A stretch of 64,000 nt of DNA, taken from assembly GCA_023213395.1 (NCBI GenBank), contig CM041465.1:181171741-181235740 (forward strand). The letters run 5' to 3'. Both the position numbers and the translations under genes were made by a program. This stretch comes from Cycas panzhihuaensis (taxonomy: Eukaryota; Cycadophyta). Below are positions 1 through 10,970 of this stretch, piece after piece (the first letter of the stretch is position 1; each line of letters opens with the position of its first letter). The notes under the pieces are model-generated. The model saw only the letters and a list, made by a program, of their open reading frames with translations, did not search any database and was not told where the DNA came from.

Positions 1-300
1 GGGGGTATTGTCCAAAGGTGACCCTTTAGATTAATAATTACTCAGTAACCACCGTCATGTTTGCAATGCCGATATGAGGAGTTGACCTGTATTAGGGGTA
101 CAATGGCTACAAACATTAGGGAATGTAGTCACTAATTTCATAACACTAGTCATGAGCTTTTGACAGAAGGGGAAACGTTATACGTTGCAAGCACCTTCTG
201 CACCCTAATTCAATTGGTGATGTCCCACCATATGGAGAGGCTGTTGAAAAGAAATCCCACCACATACATAATGACATGTTATAAGATTGCAGTAGAGGAC

Positions 301-1700
301 ATTCCGATGGAGGTATAGGAAGTCATAAATGAATACAACTCAATTTTTGAGGAACCGCCATTGGGGCTTCCTCCTAATCGTGGATGCCAACATGCCATTG
401 AGCTAGTACCAGGAACTCTAGTGGTCAACATTCGTCCTTACTGCCATAACCAAAGAGGGAGATAGAGCAAATAACCAAAGAACTCTTACACCAAGGACAC
501 ATCGCGAATAGCACAAGTCCATTTGCATCTCCAGTTATACTTAAGTGGAAAAATGATGGGACCTATCGAATGTGTGTTGACTATAGGATACTGAACAAGA
601 TCACTGTCAAGAATCGCTATCCTATCCCAAGAATAGATGACTTGTTGGATGAAATACATAAGGCAAAATACTTTTCAAAGACTGATCTTCAGTCAAGGTA
701 CTACCAGATCCGCATCAAAACAGAGGACGTGTACAAGACAGCTTTTCACACTCATGAGGGCCTATTCGAATTCAAAGTTATGCCATTTGGTCTAACAAAT
801 GCACTAGCAACATTCTAGAACACCATGAATACCATATTGAGATCCTTCTTACGGAAATTTGTGCTAGTTTTCCTTGACGACATCCTAATCAATAGTGCAA
901 TGTGGGAGGAACACATAGAACATATCAAGGCCGTTCTCTGGATCTCACAAAGCAATCAACTATTTGCCAACAAGAAGAAATGCACGCTTCGGAAAGAGGG
1001 GCTCGAATATCTGGGACACATTATCTCACAAGAGGGGGTCAAGATGGACCCCAAGAAGGTCCAAGCTATCATTAACTGGCCCACTCCCAAGAATGTCACA
1101 GGGGTCAGAGCCTTCCTAGGTGCGGCAAGATTTCTTAGGAAGTTCATAAAAGGGTATGCTCACATTACATCACCGCTAATTGATCTGACTAAGAAGGATG
1201 CGTTCGATTGGAACCCCTTAGCACAGGACGCTTTCCAGGGCCTCAAGAAAGCAATGATCATTGCTCTTGTGCTCACGACTCTAGATTTTTCCCAGCCTTT
1301 CAGCCTTGAGTGTGATGCATCAGGAACTAGGATAGGAGCAGTCCTCCTCCAAAATGAACGGCCATTGGCATACGAAAGTTGAAAGTTGAATAGCAGGGAG
1401 CGATTCAAATCTATCTATGACAAAGAAATACTCGCAATTATGCATGTTATTCATCAGCGGCGCCAATATTTACTCGGAAATAGATTCGTGGTCAAAATAG
1501 ATCACGGCAACCTCAAATACTTCCTTAACCAAAAAAATCTCTTAGACAAACAAAAAAATGAGTGAGTAAGGTTCAAACATTTGATTTCAGTACTATATAC
1601 AAAAAGAGAAAAGAGAACGTAATTGCAGACACATTGTCACGGATATTGAAAGACAATGGTAAGCAAGATCAAACTGCAGAAATCTCTCTACAAGCAATAT
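301..1700 (+). pseudogene. pol: Chr-1 reverse transcriptase and RNase H
   Basis: Copies the element RNA into DNA and removes the RNA strand. The RT finger and palm are readable: [12 protein letters not shown] near 570, [13 protein letters not shown] near 680, [12 protein letters not shown] near 780, and the active-site tetrad FLDD at 870-881. RNase H follows with FSLECDASG near 1300, a glutamate-containing YDKEILAI near 1420 and an IADTLSRI tail near 1620. Stops sit after 816 (TTCTAG where FQN is usual), at 1381 and at 1564, so the frame is open only in pieces. The family assignment is secure; function is lost. Confidence 0.87.
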
Positions 1701-2640
1701 CGATGGCCACTCCTAGTTGGACCCATGAACTAGTCCAGGACATTCAAAATGACTCTTTTTTTAGGAAGATATTGGATGAGATCAAGACCCATGAGAGTAC
1801 CAAGTACAGTCTACAAGGAGGTTTGACTCTATGGAAGGGAAAGATATTTATTCCAACATCATCAAAAGTAAAAGACATCTTACTAGAAGAAGCATATTCC
1901 ATGCCTAGTGCAGGACACACAGGGATTGGAAAAACCTATCGCAAGGTACGAGACTCCTCCTTCTGGAGAGGGATGAAAGCTGATGTTCTCAAATTCGTAT
2001 CTGAATGCAAATCTTATCAAAGGAATAAAAGTGAGAACATAAAAAGTCCAGGTTTTCTCTAGCCTTTGCCAGTCCCACAACAAAAATGGGAAGAAATCTC
2101 AATGGATTTCATTACAGGCCTGCCAAAATCAAAGGGCAAGGATGCCATTTTCGTGGTTGTTGAACGTCTAAAAAATATGCACATTTTAGGGGAATTCAAT
2201 CGACAGTAAAAGCAAGCCAATTAGCCAAAATTTTCATGAAAGAAATACATCGTCTACATGGGTTCCCTAAAGTCATAGTCAGCGACCGTGACCCAAAGTT
2301 TACAAGCCATTTTTGGCAAGATTTATTCGGACTGAGGGGGTACGAAACTATCCATGAGCATAACATACCACCCACAAACAAATGGTCAAACTAAAGTCGT
2401 AAATAATTGCCTAGAAGGGTATCTACAAAATTACACCTATGACAAGCAACAACTTTGGCACAAATGGCTGCATTTCGTTGAATGGTGGTACAACACCACT
2501 TACGATACAGCAACAAGAATGACTCCCTTCCAAGCGCTATACGAGTTCGAGCCACCACCCCCCTTTACATGGGCAAAGATGTCGCATGTACAAGGGGTCC
2601 GAGAACAACAGGAGCAAATGAATCAAATGCTTTGAATACT
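1700..2640 (+). pseudogene. pol: Chr-1 integrase
   Basis: Inserts the cDNA into host DNA. The zinc-binding part is seen as SAGHTGIGKT near 1908 and a CKSYQ near 2008, where the second zinc cysteine of CxxC is replaced by Tyr. The catalytic core has [11 protein letters not shown] near 2100 (first Asp) and SDRDPKFTSHFW near 2280 (second Asp), then TNGQTKVVNNCLE near 2375 with changes in the usual NGQTERVN motif. A stop at 2060-2062 and a frameshift near 2180 divide the frame. A PFQALYEFEPP segment near 2527 marks the C-terminal part. Confidence 0.83.
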
Positions 2641-2984
2641 AAAAGACAATTTAAACACTGCAAGAAATCAAATGAAGCAACAAGCAAACTTACATAGTTC
2701 CGAAAGATCCTTCTCAGTTGGTGACTAGGTTTTCTTAAGATTGCAACCATACAAGCAATTGACTATGAGACAAACAAGCAAACAAAAGCTAATACCTAGA
2801 TTTTTCAGGCCATATCAAGTCAATGAGAAGATCGAAAAAGTGGTGTATCGACTAGCCCTAACTCAGGGTAGTAATATTGACAATGTCTTCCATGTATCAT
2901 ACCTCAAATAGAAGCTTGGTGAGAAAATCACCCCTCAAACCTCCATTTTGGAGCTAGACAAAGAAGGAAAAATTATTTTGGAAC

Positions 2985-3131
2985 CCGAAGGGATTCTATA
3001 AGTCTGAACAAAACAACTACGCTCTAAGGAAATAACAAATACCATGTGAAGTGGAAAACCTTGGACGTAGAAGATGCCACAAGGGAATCAGAAGAATGGC
3101 ATCAACAACATCTAGATCTATCCATGCTTTG
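2985..3131 (+). pseudogene. Chr-1 chromodomain
   Basis: After the integrase, EPEGIL near 2980 and then YHVKWKTLDVEDATRESEEW near 3040 match the aromatic and acidic core of retroelement chromodomains, which in chromoviruses steer integration to marked chromatin. A one-base shift separates the first strand from the rest, and a TGA ends the frame at about 3131. This domain is what distinguishes Chr-1 from the other gypsy elements in the window, where none is visible. Confidence 0.75.
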
Positions 3132-3148
3132 AGGGCAAAGCATGTTTT

Positions 3149-3162
3149 GAAGGGGCAGGATT
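3149..3162 (+). other. Chr-1 polypurine tract
   Basis: A purine run (GAAGGGGCAGGA) directly before the 3' LTR, the expected plus-strand primer position. Lard-1 has AAGGGGAGGGGAA at the same place relative to its related LTR. Confidence 0.65.
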
Positions 3163-3561
3163 TATAGCATCCCAAACACCTTGTAACTTGGTCAAAACTA
3201 TACCTTGTGACCATTCAAATCGAAGGCCTCCAAACCACGATTCCAATGGTTTAGTCGAAAATCAATTCCGACATCTGTAGCAAACATTATGACCATTTGA
3301 AGTTTCAGCTTGCTAGTTTTTCAGGAAGTTCTAGGCAACTTCCAGTCTTGGTTTTGGGCGGTTTATACCCCTTTTCTGGCTGACTTCTACTAATATCTTT
3401 TGGTTGCCTATTTGAGGAGGATTTGCAGCTTCATTTGGGCATCGTCAAAAGGAGTTTGAACTGACATATCTTCGGCCCTTCAGGGAAGCTTTGTGGAGGG
3501 AACCTCACCTCGAAGAGGGATTTATTATTGACAATACTTGCTGGATCATTTGATTGCAACA
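3163..3561 (+). repeat. Chr-1 3' LTR
   Basis: About 399 bp that aligns end to end, with substantial divergence, to the two Lard-1 LTRs (15844-16238 and 17766-18160) read on the other strand. Shared blocks include TTCCGACATCTGTA, AGGAGGATTTGC and GCTTTGTGGAGGGA. The usual TG start has mutated to TA; the end is GCAACA. It is a 3' LTR because it follows the chromodomain and polypurine tract. Confidence 0.82.
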
Positions 3562-3998
3562 ATCGGGTTGACCCAAGAGTTCCAATGGTAATTTTGGGGA
3601 CAACCTTGTATAAAACAATTGTCGACAGGGGCTCAGGGGTGAATGTGCTGCCTAAATCCTCTTGGATAGCCTCGGGAAGGCCAGATGTGGTTGCCCCAGA
3701 CTATTCAATTAGGCTAGCTAACCAATTGCAAGTTAGACCTATGGGCACTTTGTTGAATGTCCTAGTGACTGTTGCAGGAATTACTGTTATGCTAAATTTT
3801 GTAATAGTCAGGATGCAAGGTCAAAAAAGGACCTACCCAACTTTGTTGGGAAGACCTTGGCTATTGGCAACAAAAGCCATTCAATACTGGGGAAGACATA
3901 CTTTTACACTCTCAGCTGGAAATAAGGTGTTCCCTTTTGCTCAGATGGAGCACAAATTGAGAAAATTGAAGATGAAGGAAAAACCTCATCCATTATGA
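3562..3998 (+). pseudogene. Gyp-1 protease
   Basis: Aspartic protease that would cleave the polyprotein. From 3562 the frame reads VDPRVPMVILGTTLYKTIVD, then RGSGVNVLPKSSW where the active-site loop is expected, and a later LLGRPWLLATKAIQYW that matches LLGRPWLYKTQCLQSW in Gyp-2. The first codons of the open frame (3528-3561) are LTR sequence, so the apparent start is an artefact of the Chr-1 junction. Catalytic Asp is present (IVDRGSG) but the loop is unusual. Read-through to a Lys/Glu-rich end at 3998. Confidence 0.75.
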
Positions 3999-4289
3999 CC
4001 ACAGCAAAATTAACAGTTAGCCCTTGCTCAAAAACAACATTTCAGATCCAATCAACCTTTCCAAGCAGTCCATCATCATCTTATATGTTGAACTGGCTTT
4101 AGAATGCATGGGAGGAAGCAAAACCTGCTCCATGCTATCAGTTAGAGATGTGTGTAGACTCTTCGAAGGAGGAGAGCATAGACAATCAAACAATTTAGTT
4201 GGAACCATCGCAAGATTTTCGAGAAGAAAAAAAACCTGCAAATTACCCAAGAAAATGTAGTCTAGGGTAAGAATTCCAATGAACTTCCT

Positions 4290-4740
4290 AAGCATTGTAG
4301 CCAGTTGGGGCAAGCAAAAAAGCATTTGGATCGTATTAAAATAATGGAAAATAAATGGCAAGAGAATTTTTGGTATTTTGTGTTTGCTTGTTCCTTAACA
4401 GGTCAAGCATGTTTATGGTATGTTGCTTATGCAAAGGAATTTAATTCTTGGGAAGATATAAGTAGGAACTTTCTAAATAGATTCCATAATCATGAAATAG
4501 AATTGCCCCTATTTTGGAATGGAGACGATCCTCATTTGTATGTGCAGAACTGTGTCCAAATATGGACAGCTAATGAAATTCCAAAAAAGGAATGGACGCA
4601 ATATTGGGGATCGACTTATAGACGCATTTCGGTAGTCTAGTATAACTATTGTGAAAAGATAAAATTAATAGATTGGGATCTAATGGTAGATAGTTTTTGC
4701 CAAACTTTTGCATACCATAGTAAAAATGAAAAAAATTAAG
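4290..4740 (+). pseudogene. Gyp-1 Gag-like region between protease and RT
   Basis: A frame from about 4305 carries SLTGQACLWYVAYAKEF then SWEDISRNFLNRF, the helix pattern L-x-G-x-A-x-x-W ... W-x-x-L-x-x-x-F-x-x-x-F of plant retrotransposon Gag cores. A second, weaker copy follows a stop at about 4638 (IDWDLMVDSFCQTF near 4670). PLFWNGDDPHLYVQNCVQIW aligns with PLFHVGKSPSKHIQKCKQEW in Gyp-2. The location, between protease and RT, is unusual: Gag normally precedes protease. Its role is unknown. Confidence 0.6.
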
Positions 4741-4989
4741 GAAATTTTATAAATTTTCAAGGAAAAAACCATGGATAAGGAGAAAAATTGCTTTCACATT
4801 GAATGTGACAAGAAGGCAATAAAAAAAGATAATACCCAACAAGAATCACAATCATTTCCTCCTAGCTATTTCGCAGTGGAATATGGAGAGCACGTAGTCA
4901 ACAAGATTCCAGCATACATAGTAACCCCATATGGCAAAACAGTCGAAGGAGAAAAACTAAAGTTGTAGGAGATTAACACTGGAACGAAA

Positions 4990-6405
4990 GAACAACCTCA
5001 GCTAATCAGTCTGGGAGATTACTAGGATGCAAAAATCATTCAACAGGCCACTTCATTATTTCTAGAGTATAAAGACATTTGCTTGGTCCTACAAGGACTT
5101 AAAAGGCATTCTGCCTGAACTTGATGAACATAAGATAGAGCTAGCGGAAGGAGCTAAGTCAATGAGACAACACCCTTACCACATGAATCCCAAATATAAA
5201 AAAACGGTAAAGGCTAAACTTGACAAGGTACATGAGGCAAATTATATTTTCGAAGTAGAAAATAGTGAATGGATGAGTTCAATTGTAGTGGTCCTGAAGA
5301 AGAACGGGAAACGTAGAGTCAGTGTTGACTACAAAGCTCTAAACAAGGCAACCAAGAAAGATCCATTTCCCATTCGCTTTACTAAGGACATTTTGGAGAA
5401 AGTTGTAGGGAATGAGGTTTGCTCATTCACGGACGACTTCAACGAATACAATCAAGTTAATTGCACCAGAGAACCAGTTAAAGACAATTTTTTTCACGAA
5501 ATGGAGCACGTATGCATTTAGGGTCACGCCTTTTAGTCTGACCAATGCTCCTACCACGTTTCAAAGAGTGATTCTCAACATCTTTAAGCAAACCATTGGG
5601 AAAATAATTGAAGTATTTTTAGATGATTGGACACTCTATACCCTATTTAAAAACCGTCTTGGCAATCTTCGTTTGATCTTGGAAACTTGTAGGAAGAGTA
5701 ATTTGTGCCTTAATCCTGCCAAATAGACATTCATAGTTCCTTTTGGATCTTTGTTAGGTCATGTAATCACTAAGAATGTGTTGTTGACTGATCCCAACAA
5801 AGTGGTAGTAATCCTAAATTTTCCAGTACCAAAAACACCCAAGCAAGTCGAAGGATTCTTAGGATACTATAGAAAGTTTATAAAGAATTATGCCCAAATA
5901 GCCAATCGCTTAGAAACCCTACTAAAAAGGAAGTCTATATGGCAATGGAAGTTGCAATAACAACTTGCTTTTGATTTATTAAAGAAGAAAGTTGCTCAAG
6001 CACCAGTCCTGAAATTTTCTGATTAGGAGAAACCTTTTGATGTGCATGTTGATGCATCCTTGTTTGCCATTGGATGTGTGCTAGCACAACCAGCTGACAA
6101 TAATGTAGATCTACCTATTTACTTCACAAGTCAAAAATTAACAGAAATAGAATAGAACTACCCAGTTATGGAACAAGAAGGCCTAGGTATGGTTTATGCC
6201 TTATAGAAATTTAGACATTCTTTATTGGCTAATCCATTCATCTTTCTTATTGATCATCAAGCCTTACAATATTCGGTTAACAAACCCATGTTGTAGGGTG
6301 GAATTAGCCAATGGCCGATGTTGTTTTAGGAATTTAATTTTAAATTCATACTGAAGAAGGGAGAAAAGTATATAATTCCAGACTTGTCAAGGGAAGTAGA
6401 ATGAA
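4990..6405 (+). pseudogene. pol: Gyp-1 reverse transcriptase and RNase H
   Basis: Starts with the YKDLKGILPELDEHKIEL entry segment near 5090, then RVSVDYKALNKATKKDPFPI near 5310, SLTNAPTTFQRVI near 5535 and the tetrad FLDDWTLY near 5615. RNase H has DVHVDASLFAIGCVLAQP near 6040, then a MEQEGLGMVYAL segment near 6170 and the HQALQYSVNKP region near 6255. Stops at about 5518 (with a frameshift), 5724, 5958, 6154 and 6205 break it. Most stops are TAG in place of Trp or Gln codons, consistent with transitions. Confidence 0.83.
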
Positions 6406-6559
6406 AATCCACCACTAAGGTGCATGATAACTTTCTTAATACGGAGTTGTTTTCTATTGAGGCAATACCAAAGTGGTACAAAGGCATTGCATAGTATCTC
6501 ACCACAGGGCAAACACTGCTAGGAATGGAACATGTGGAGCGGAAAAGCTTTATCCAGAA

Positions 6560-7215
6560 AGTTTTTCCATTCTAGTTAATTCAAGGGATGTTGTATAAAT
6601 TAGGACCAGATAGTGTCATAAGGAAATGTGTAATGGAACATGAGTTGGAGGTGGTAATATGAAAAGCCCATGAAGATGTGGTAGCAAAACATCAAGGTGC
6701 AGAACCAACTGCCAGGAAGATATTACTAGCAGGGCTATGGTGGCCCACATTGTTCAAGGATACAGAAAAATGGGGTCGTAGTTGTGACGTGTGCCAACGG
6801 GTAGGAAAGCCAAGTAAGAATCATTTCATGCCTTTACATCCTATACTAGCACAAGTTCCATTCGAAAAGTGGGGGTTGGATTTGATTGGACCAATTAGTC
6901 CACCAACTAGACAGGCCAATGCTAGATATATATTGGTTGCTACAGATTTCTTGACTAAATGGGCCAAAGCTAGGCCTATAAAGACGTGATGCTCGAAGTA
7001 CAGCTAGATTTTTGTATGAGACTATCATTGTTCATTTTGGATGACCTTCGAATATCGTGTCAAATCAATAGAACAATTTTTTGAACCAGACTATTAGGCA
7101 CCTTACAAAAGAATTCATGATTCATCATTACAAATCATCCCCACATTATCCACGAACAAATGGGCAAGTAGAAAGCACAAATATAATCTTAAAGCTAGTC
7201 TTGTCCAAGATTTGC
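6560..7215 (+). pseudogene. pol: Gyp-1 integrase core
   Basis: The zinc domain is seen as ARKILLAGLWWPTLF and CDVCQRVGKPSKNH (6710-6830), the core as WGLDLIGPISPPTRQA near 6870 with the first Asp and YILVATDFLTKWAKARP near 6930. In the second Asp motif the expected SDQG reads S-N-Q-stop near 7060, so that catalytic residue is lost. PHYPRTNGQVEST near 7140 carries the usual Glu. A frameshift lies near 6987. Confidence 0.8.
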
Positions 7216-7632
7216 AACGAAGGAAGAATTAATTAGGCAGAACAATTCGGTGTTGTGGGTAGATAGAACAATGATAAAAAGACCACATAAACAAACATCA
7301 TTCTAGCTAGATTATAGGTTGAGGTTGTACTTCCTTTGGAGTTCCAAACAAAAAGCTTGAGAGTAGCAGTTTAGCTATGATTATCATAAAAGGACTTGAG
7401 AGATCAACAGTTTGTGGAATTGATGAAGATGGATGAACAACGAGCAAGAACCTTGTGGGAATTAAAAGCAGAAAAGGAGAGGCATAAGGCATGGCATGAT
7501 CGACATTTGAAAACACCTCAATTCTGGGAGGGAGATTTGGTGCTTTTATACGATAGCAAATTCTACATGAAGCTAGGTAAAATGAAGTTGCGACGGTTAA
7601 ACAAAATGGGGTTGTACAAGTTCAATAGATAG
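7216..7632 (+). pseudogene. pol: Gyp-1 integrase C-terminal tail
   Basis: KERHKAWHDRHLKTPQFWEG near 7470 and VLLYDSKFYMKLGKMKLRRL match the tail of Gyp-2 integrase (KAWHDRHLRKPQFKEGDQ) closely. This is the C-terminal DNA-binding segment of gypsy integrases. The region 7216-7380 between it and the core is too damaged to read as one frame. Confidence 0.72.
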
Positions 7633-7794
7633 ATGGAATGTTGCTTAATAAAACAGTCAACAAAAGTTAACTAAAGCAGTATACAGTAAGTTCAAAAAAA
7701 AAAACTGGTGTAAACCATGGGGACATGAGACCCCTTAATCATATGAAGTATAGGAAATTGTTATTACCATGAATTGTTTTGCCAATCTTTCAAA

Positions 7795-8085
7795 GTACAA
7801 GTTGCAACCAAGATACCAATTGTGACCAAAGCATTCGATGTCAAATTAATAACTGTAGTGCAAGCTTGACAAGGATGGTTGCAACTTTGAACAAGAGTTG
7901 CAACTGTAAGATGGTTGCAACCTTGCACGAGGATAGTTGCAACCCTACACGAGGACAGTTGAAACCTTGCACGAGGATAATTGCAACCCTGCACGAAGGT
8001 AGTTGCATCCTCATACAAGGACGGTTGCACCTGTTGTGGTAACTTGCAACCTTGGTTGTGACTGTGAATGAAGACAGTTGCAATC
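7795..8085 (+). repeat. Array of GTTGCAAC words, irregular ~30-bp tandem repeats
   Basis: Roughly ten copies or near-copies of the palindrome GTTGCAAC (often GGTTGCAACC) spaced by about 30 bp, with units such as CTTGCACGAGGATAGTTGCA. It lies just after integrase, where Gyp-2 and Gyp-3 also have arrays but of other words. The word recurs in the candidate LTR at 10350-10970. No coding is evident; open frames across it are a by-product of the repeat. Confidence 0.75.
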
Positions 8086-8489
8086 ATGACTACTCCCTAG
8101 GCAATGACGGCAACAACTACATGAGCAACGAGGACAAAGATAAGGCTGCAATATGGGTGTGACCTAGTAGTATTAAAAAAAAAAAAAAGTAATAATTATG
8201 AGCCAACGAAAGGTCATAATTGACATGATGGTTAACGTGGCAAGATTTTCAAAAATACAATTAACGTTAAATTAGACAAGTGGCCATCATGCATAGCAGT
8301 AATTGGATAACAACGATCGAGATCAAAGCTATGATTCGATTGCAACCAAGGCACAAATGTGACAACCTATACAATAAATGATGACGACTGCACAAGGAGA
8401 ATAGGATAAATAACGACTCCATTGAAAGGAACCAACAGCGACGAAAGGTGGTAAATTAGGACCAGCAAAAGTAAGCATCTGATGTTCAT
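8086..8489 (+). other. Spacer between the word array and ORF-X
   Basis: A/T-rich, with a poly-A run near 8174 and one further ATTGCAACC near 8341. I see no coding sequence here. Confidence 0.4.
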
Positions 8490-10335
8490 GCCAGAATTAA
8501 CCAACACAATATGTGCAGAATGGAAGACATCCCCAAGTTTAATATTGTATTTCAAAAAACAAGTGATGAAAGAATTCAGGCGAAGTGGACTACTATGCTG
8601 CCAGTAGATGATCACAAGATAAATTTTATGAAGGCAGGGTTTGCTCAGTACATGCAAGTAGGACTCTCTCTAATTGCATTTAATTTCCTGACTACGATGG
8701 TTAGTCTAGTTGTGCAACAACCCGAGTTACTCGATATGTCTCCAAAGGCAATAGCCTAGATCATGGGACTACCAAATACAGGCGAAGATGTACCAAAGGA
8801 CAAATAGATTACCCATGAGCAAGCAACGCAATAGTTGGGAGCCTAAGATTCGGACGCTTCAACTTCACGAATTTGCATTATGGGTATTGCATCAGAATAG
8901 CGATGGTGGGTCACCCATTTTCTCTTCACTCGGATAATTTTAAGTCAAAAAAAATCTATATGTTCTAACTAAGATGCGTTCAATGTTTCTAAGGGTAACA
9001 CAAGAAGAAAATTTTAGGTGGGCTTCCTTTGTGTTAGACTCCTTGAAAATTTGAATAATATTAAAATTAGCACATTGTCCGCAATGTTTTACCATCAAAC
9101 TCTCTTCCAAGGGTTGTTACATTCTCAGTGTCTAGGTCTTCATTTACCTCAACCAGAATAGGGACAATCTATCCTAGTCGATTGGACAGAATACTTTAAA
9201 AAACGGGTGCAGGATAAAGAATGGTTAACCCAAGTCCAAGAGCAAGTGAAGAACTAGATCTTGTAGAAAAAGCAATCAAGCAGTCCCCAACCTTCTTTGA
9301 AAGAAGGAGGACGAAAGAAAAGGCAGCACGAAGAGGCATCCTCACTAGCCAGAGTATAGAAGTAGAAAAAAAAAGAGGAAAAATAGAAGGAGACAAGCAA
9401 AGATGTGGAAAGGAGGGACGAAAGGAAAAGGGAGGAAATTAAAAAAGGCAAGCAAAAGGAAGGAGATGGTAGGGTACTCATTAAGGAAGAGATTCTGCAG
9501 GAAGAATCTTAGTAAGAACCACAACCAACTAAGGTCCTGAACACTAAGGAAGAGAAGAAAAGAAAGAGGAACACTGAGGAAGAGAAGAAAAGAAAGAGGA
9601 AGCTAGTAACAAAGAGAAGGAAAAAAAGAAGTAATAAAAATTTTGAACAGTCAACTTGTTGAAGTTGATTTTAATCCCAGTGAAGAGTTTTTCGAGGAAG
9701 GAATAGGCCCTATGGAATGTAAGACACACAATGTGGCACATTGGAAAACTTCTTTCTTAGCAAAAACTATTCGACAGTAGTCACTAATTGGAAACTCAGA
9801 ATAAGCGTCCATTGCTCGATATGTTGCAAGTACAGAAGGCAGAAGATCAGTTGGAAGCTTGTGAAGCAAAATTAGAATTCTTGATAAAATTCATTATGCA
9901 TTGAGTGGATGATGTTTCAAGGGTGGAACATCAAGTGAAGATTTTTCAAGATCAATTTAATAAACAGATTCCACCAGGGCTAGAAAGGGTAATATATAAG
10001 TTGGGGGGTTGGATCTTGCAAACACAACATGGCGTTGCACATGCTAATAAATATCGGACTATGATTACATCATTACAAAAGCAATTGGCCTCTGCTTAAC
10101 TGTTGAACAATGAATTGAAATAAGAGATTGAAGAATTGTATTCAGGAGAAAAACCTACTATGGCCCAACTGAAAGCATTGCAGAATGTAGGAATTTTATA
10201 TGACCATTGTACGAGTCATGGCATCTCTCCACCTAGTACTATGCAACGACCTAATCCACAGACTGTTCGACAAAAAATGATGAAAATTCAACAACAGTGG
10301 TAGTCCATAGTTGAATTTCAAAAATTCAAGGGGGG
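8490..10335 (+). pseudogene. Gyp-1 ORF-X: post-integrase reading frame
   Basis: A long decayed frame after integrase, pieced together by eye. The N-terminal part (8511-8757) reads KFNIVFQKTSDERIQAKW and GFAQYMQVGLSLIAFNFL. Around 9090-9230 a FYHQTLFQGLLHSQCLGL and VDWTEYFKKRVQDKEWL block resembles LNWSEFLVVNMKRQIM in the Gyp-3 ORF-X. Then comes a Lys/Glu-rich stretch (9240-9640) with two copies of EEKKRKR that look like nuclear localisation signals, and a heptad-like coiled-coil end (LQVQKAEDQLEACEAKLEFL near 9820, HQVKIFQDQFNKQIPPGLER near 9930) that runs into the polypurine tract. At least five stops interrupt it. I do not recognise the family. Confidence 0.5.
9541..9600 (+). repeat. Tandem duplication, 2 x 30 bp, within ORF-X
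   Basis: Two adjacent 30-base units (9541-9570 and 9571-9600) differ at one base. In the ORF-X frame each encodes NT(K/E)EEKKRKR, so the duplication doubles a basic KKRKR cluster and keeps the frame. Confidence 0.85.
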
Positions 10336-10348
10336 TAAGGAAAGGAAT
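10329..10348 (+). other. Gyp-1 candidate polypurine tract
   Basis: Purine run AAGGGGGGTAAGGAAAGGAA directly after the end of ORF-X, the expected position before the 3' LTR. Confidence 0.55.
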
Positions 10349-10349
10349 T

Positions 10350-10970
10350 TTGAAATTTTTGAAATTTTATACGAATGAGGGTACTCGTGGGAATAGTAAT
10401 GGGAAAAATGTGTGCTGAGAAATCATGTTAATTGCAACCTGAATTGACAGCCACAGGAAAACAAAACTAAAAGGGAAGTCGGTTGCGACCAATTGGTTGC
10501 AATGTCGAGCGGAATGATCGTGATTCAGGATGCAGTTATGTCAACCTTAACAATAACAATTCAAGCAACCGCAATAGAAGCAGCAAACAGTTGGAAGCAA
10601 TTGCAACCAACCATAAACCCGTAATTATTCCTGTACTTCACAGTTACAAAACGACTTATGAAAATATAAATAATGTAATGGGTAGTCGTAAAATATATGC
10701 ATGTGTGTGAGTTACTAGTTGGAATCATAGTATTGAGCATTATGCACCTGTACATATTGTAAATAAAGTCCTAATGTATTGCATCAGTTGCAACCTTGTG
10801 CATTGTTCTGGGTTGCATCTGGTTGTGAGAGGACCAAACATGACCCATCATTAATACAATGATCATGGTTTGTGTTCACTTCTGTTGATCTTTATGCTGT
10901 TGTGCTATTCTGATTACAAGACTGTTACGTAGAAGACGTAGGCCAGCAAGCACACAACATTCCCAAATGT
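10350..10970 (+). repeat. Gyp-1 candidate 3' LTR (boundaries uncertain)
   Basis: Follows the polypurine tract and may start TGAAATTTTTG at about 10350. It is rich in the same TTGCAA words as the array at 7795-8085 (for example GGTTGCGACCAATTGGTTGC near 10480 and AGTTGCAACC near 10788). It contains AATAAAGTC near 10760, a possible poly-A signal. There is no second copy in the window, so the LTR identity rests on position and word content alone. Confidence 0.4.

Larger units (their letters stand above)
1..3561 (+). mobile_element. Chr-1: 3' part of a Ty3/gypsy chromovirus
   Basis: A decayed Ty3/gypsy element whose 5' LTR, gag and most of the protease lie left of the window. Domains run RT, RNase H, integrase, chromodomain, polypurine tract, 3' LTR, which is the chromovirus order. 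Several in-frame stops and frameshifts break pol, so it cannot be autonomous. Its LTR end at 3561 abuts the protease region of another gypsy element on the same strand, so Chr-1 probably inserted into that element; a target-site duplication cannot be tested because the left end is absent. Confidence 0.88.
3562..10970 (+). mobile_element. Gyp-1: non-chromovirus Ty3/gypsy element, 5' part missing
   Basis: Reads protease, Gag-like domain, RT, RNase H, integrase, short-word tandem array, ORF-X, polypurine tract and a candidate 3' LTR, all on the plus strand. LTR, gag and the start of protease lie to the left, beyond Chr-1. RT and integrase resemble the Tat/Athila side of plant gypsy elements (motifs such as YILVATDFLTKW) and there is no chromodomain. 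Gyp-2 and Gyp-3 share the layout. The right limit is approximate because the LTR boundaries are not proven. Confidence 0.75.

Noticed and set aside
3528-3561. ATG at 3528 as the true start of Gyp-1 protease
   Set aside because: These codons lie in the Chr-1 LTR; the protease frame continues from it by chance.
7795-8085. Regular ~30-bp repeats that might suggest a CRISPR array
   Set aside because: Units are imperfect, without constant repeat/variable spacer structure, and lie inside a plant retrotransposon.
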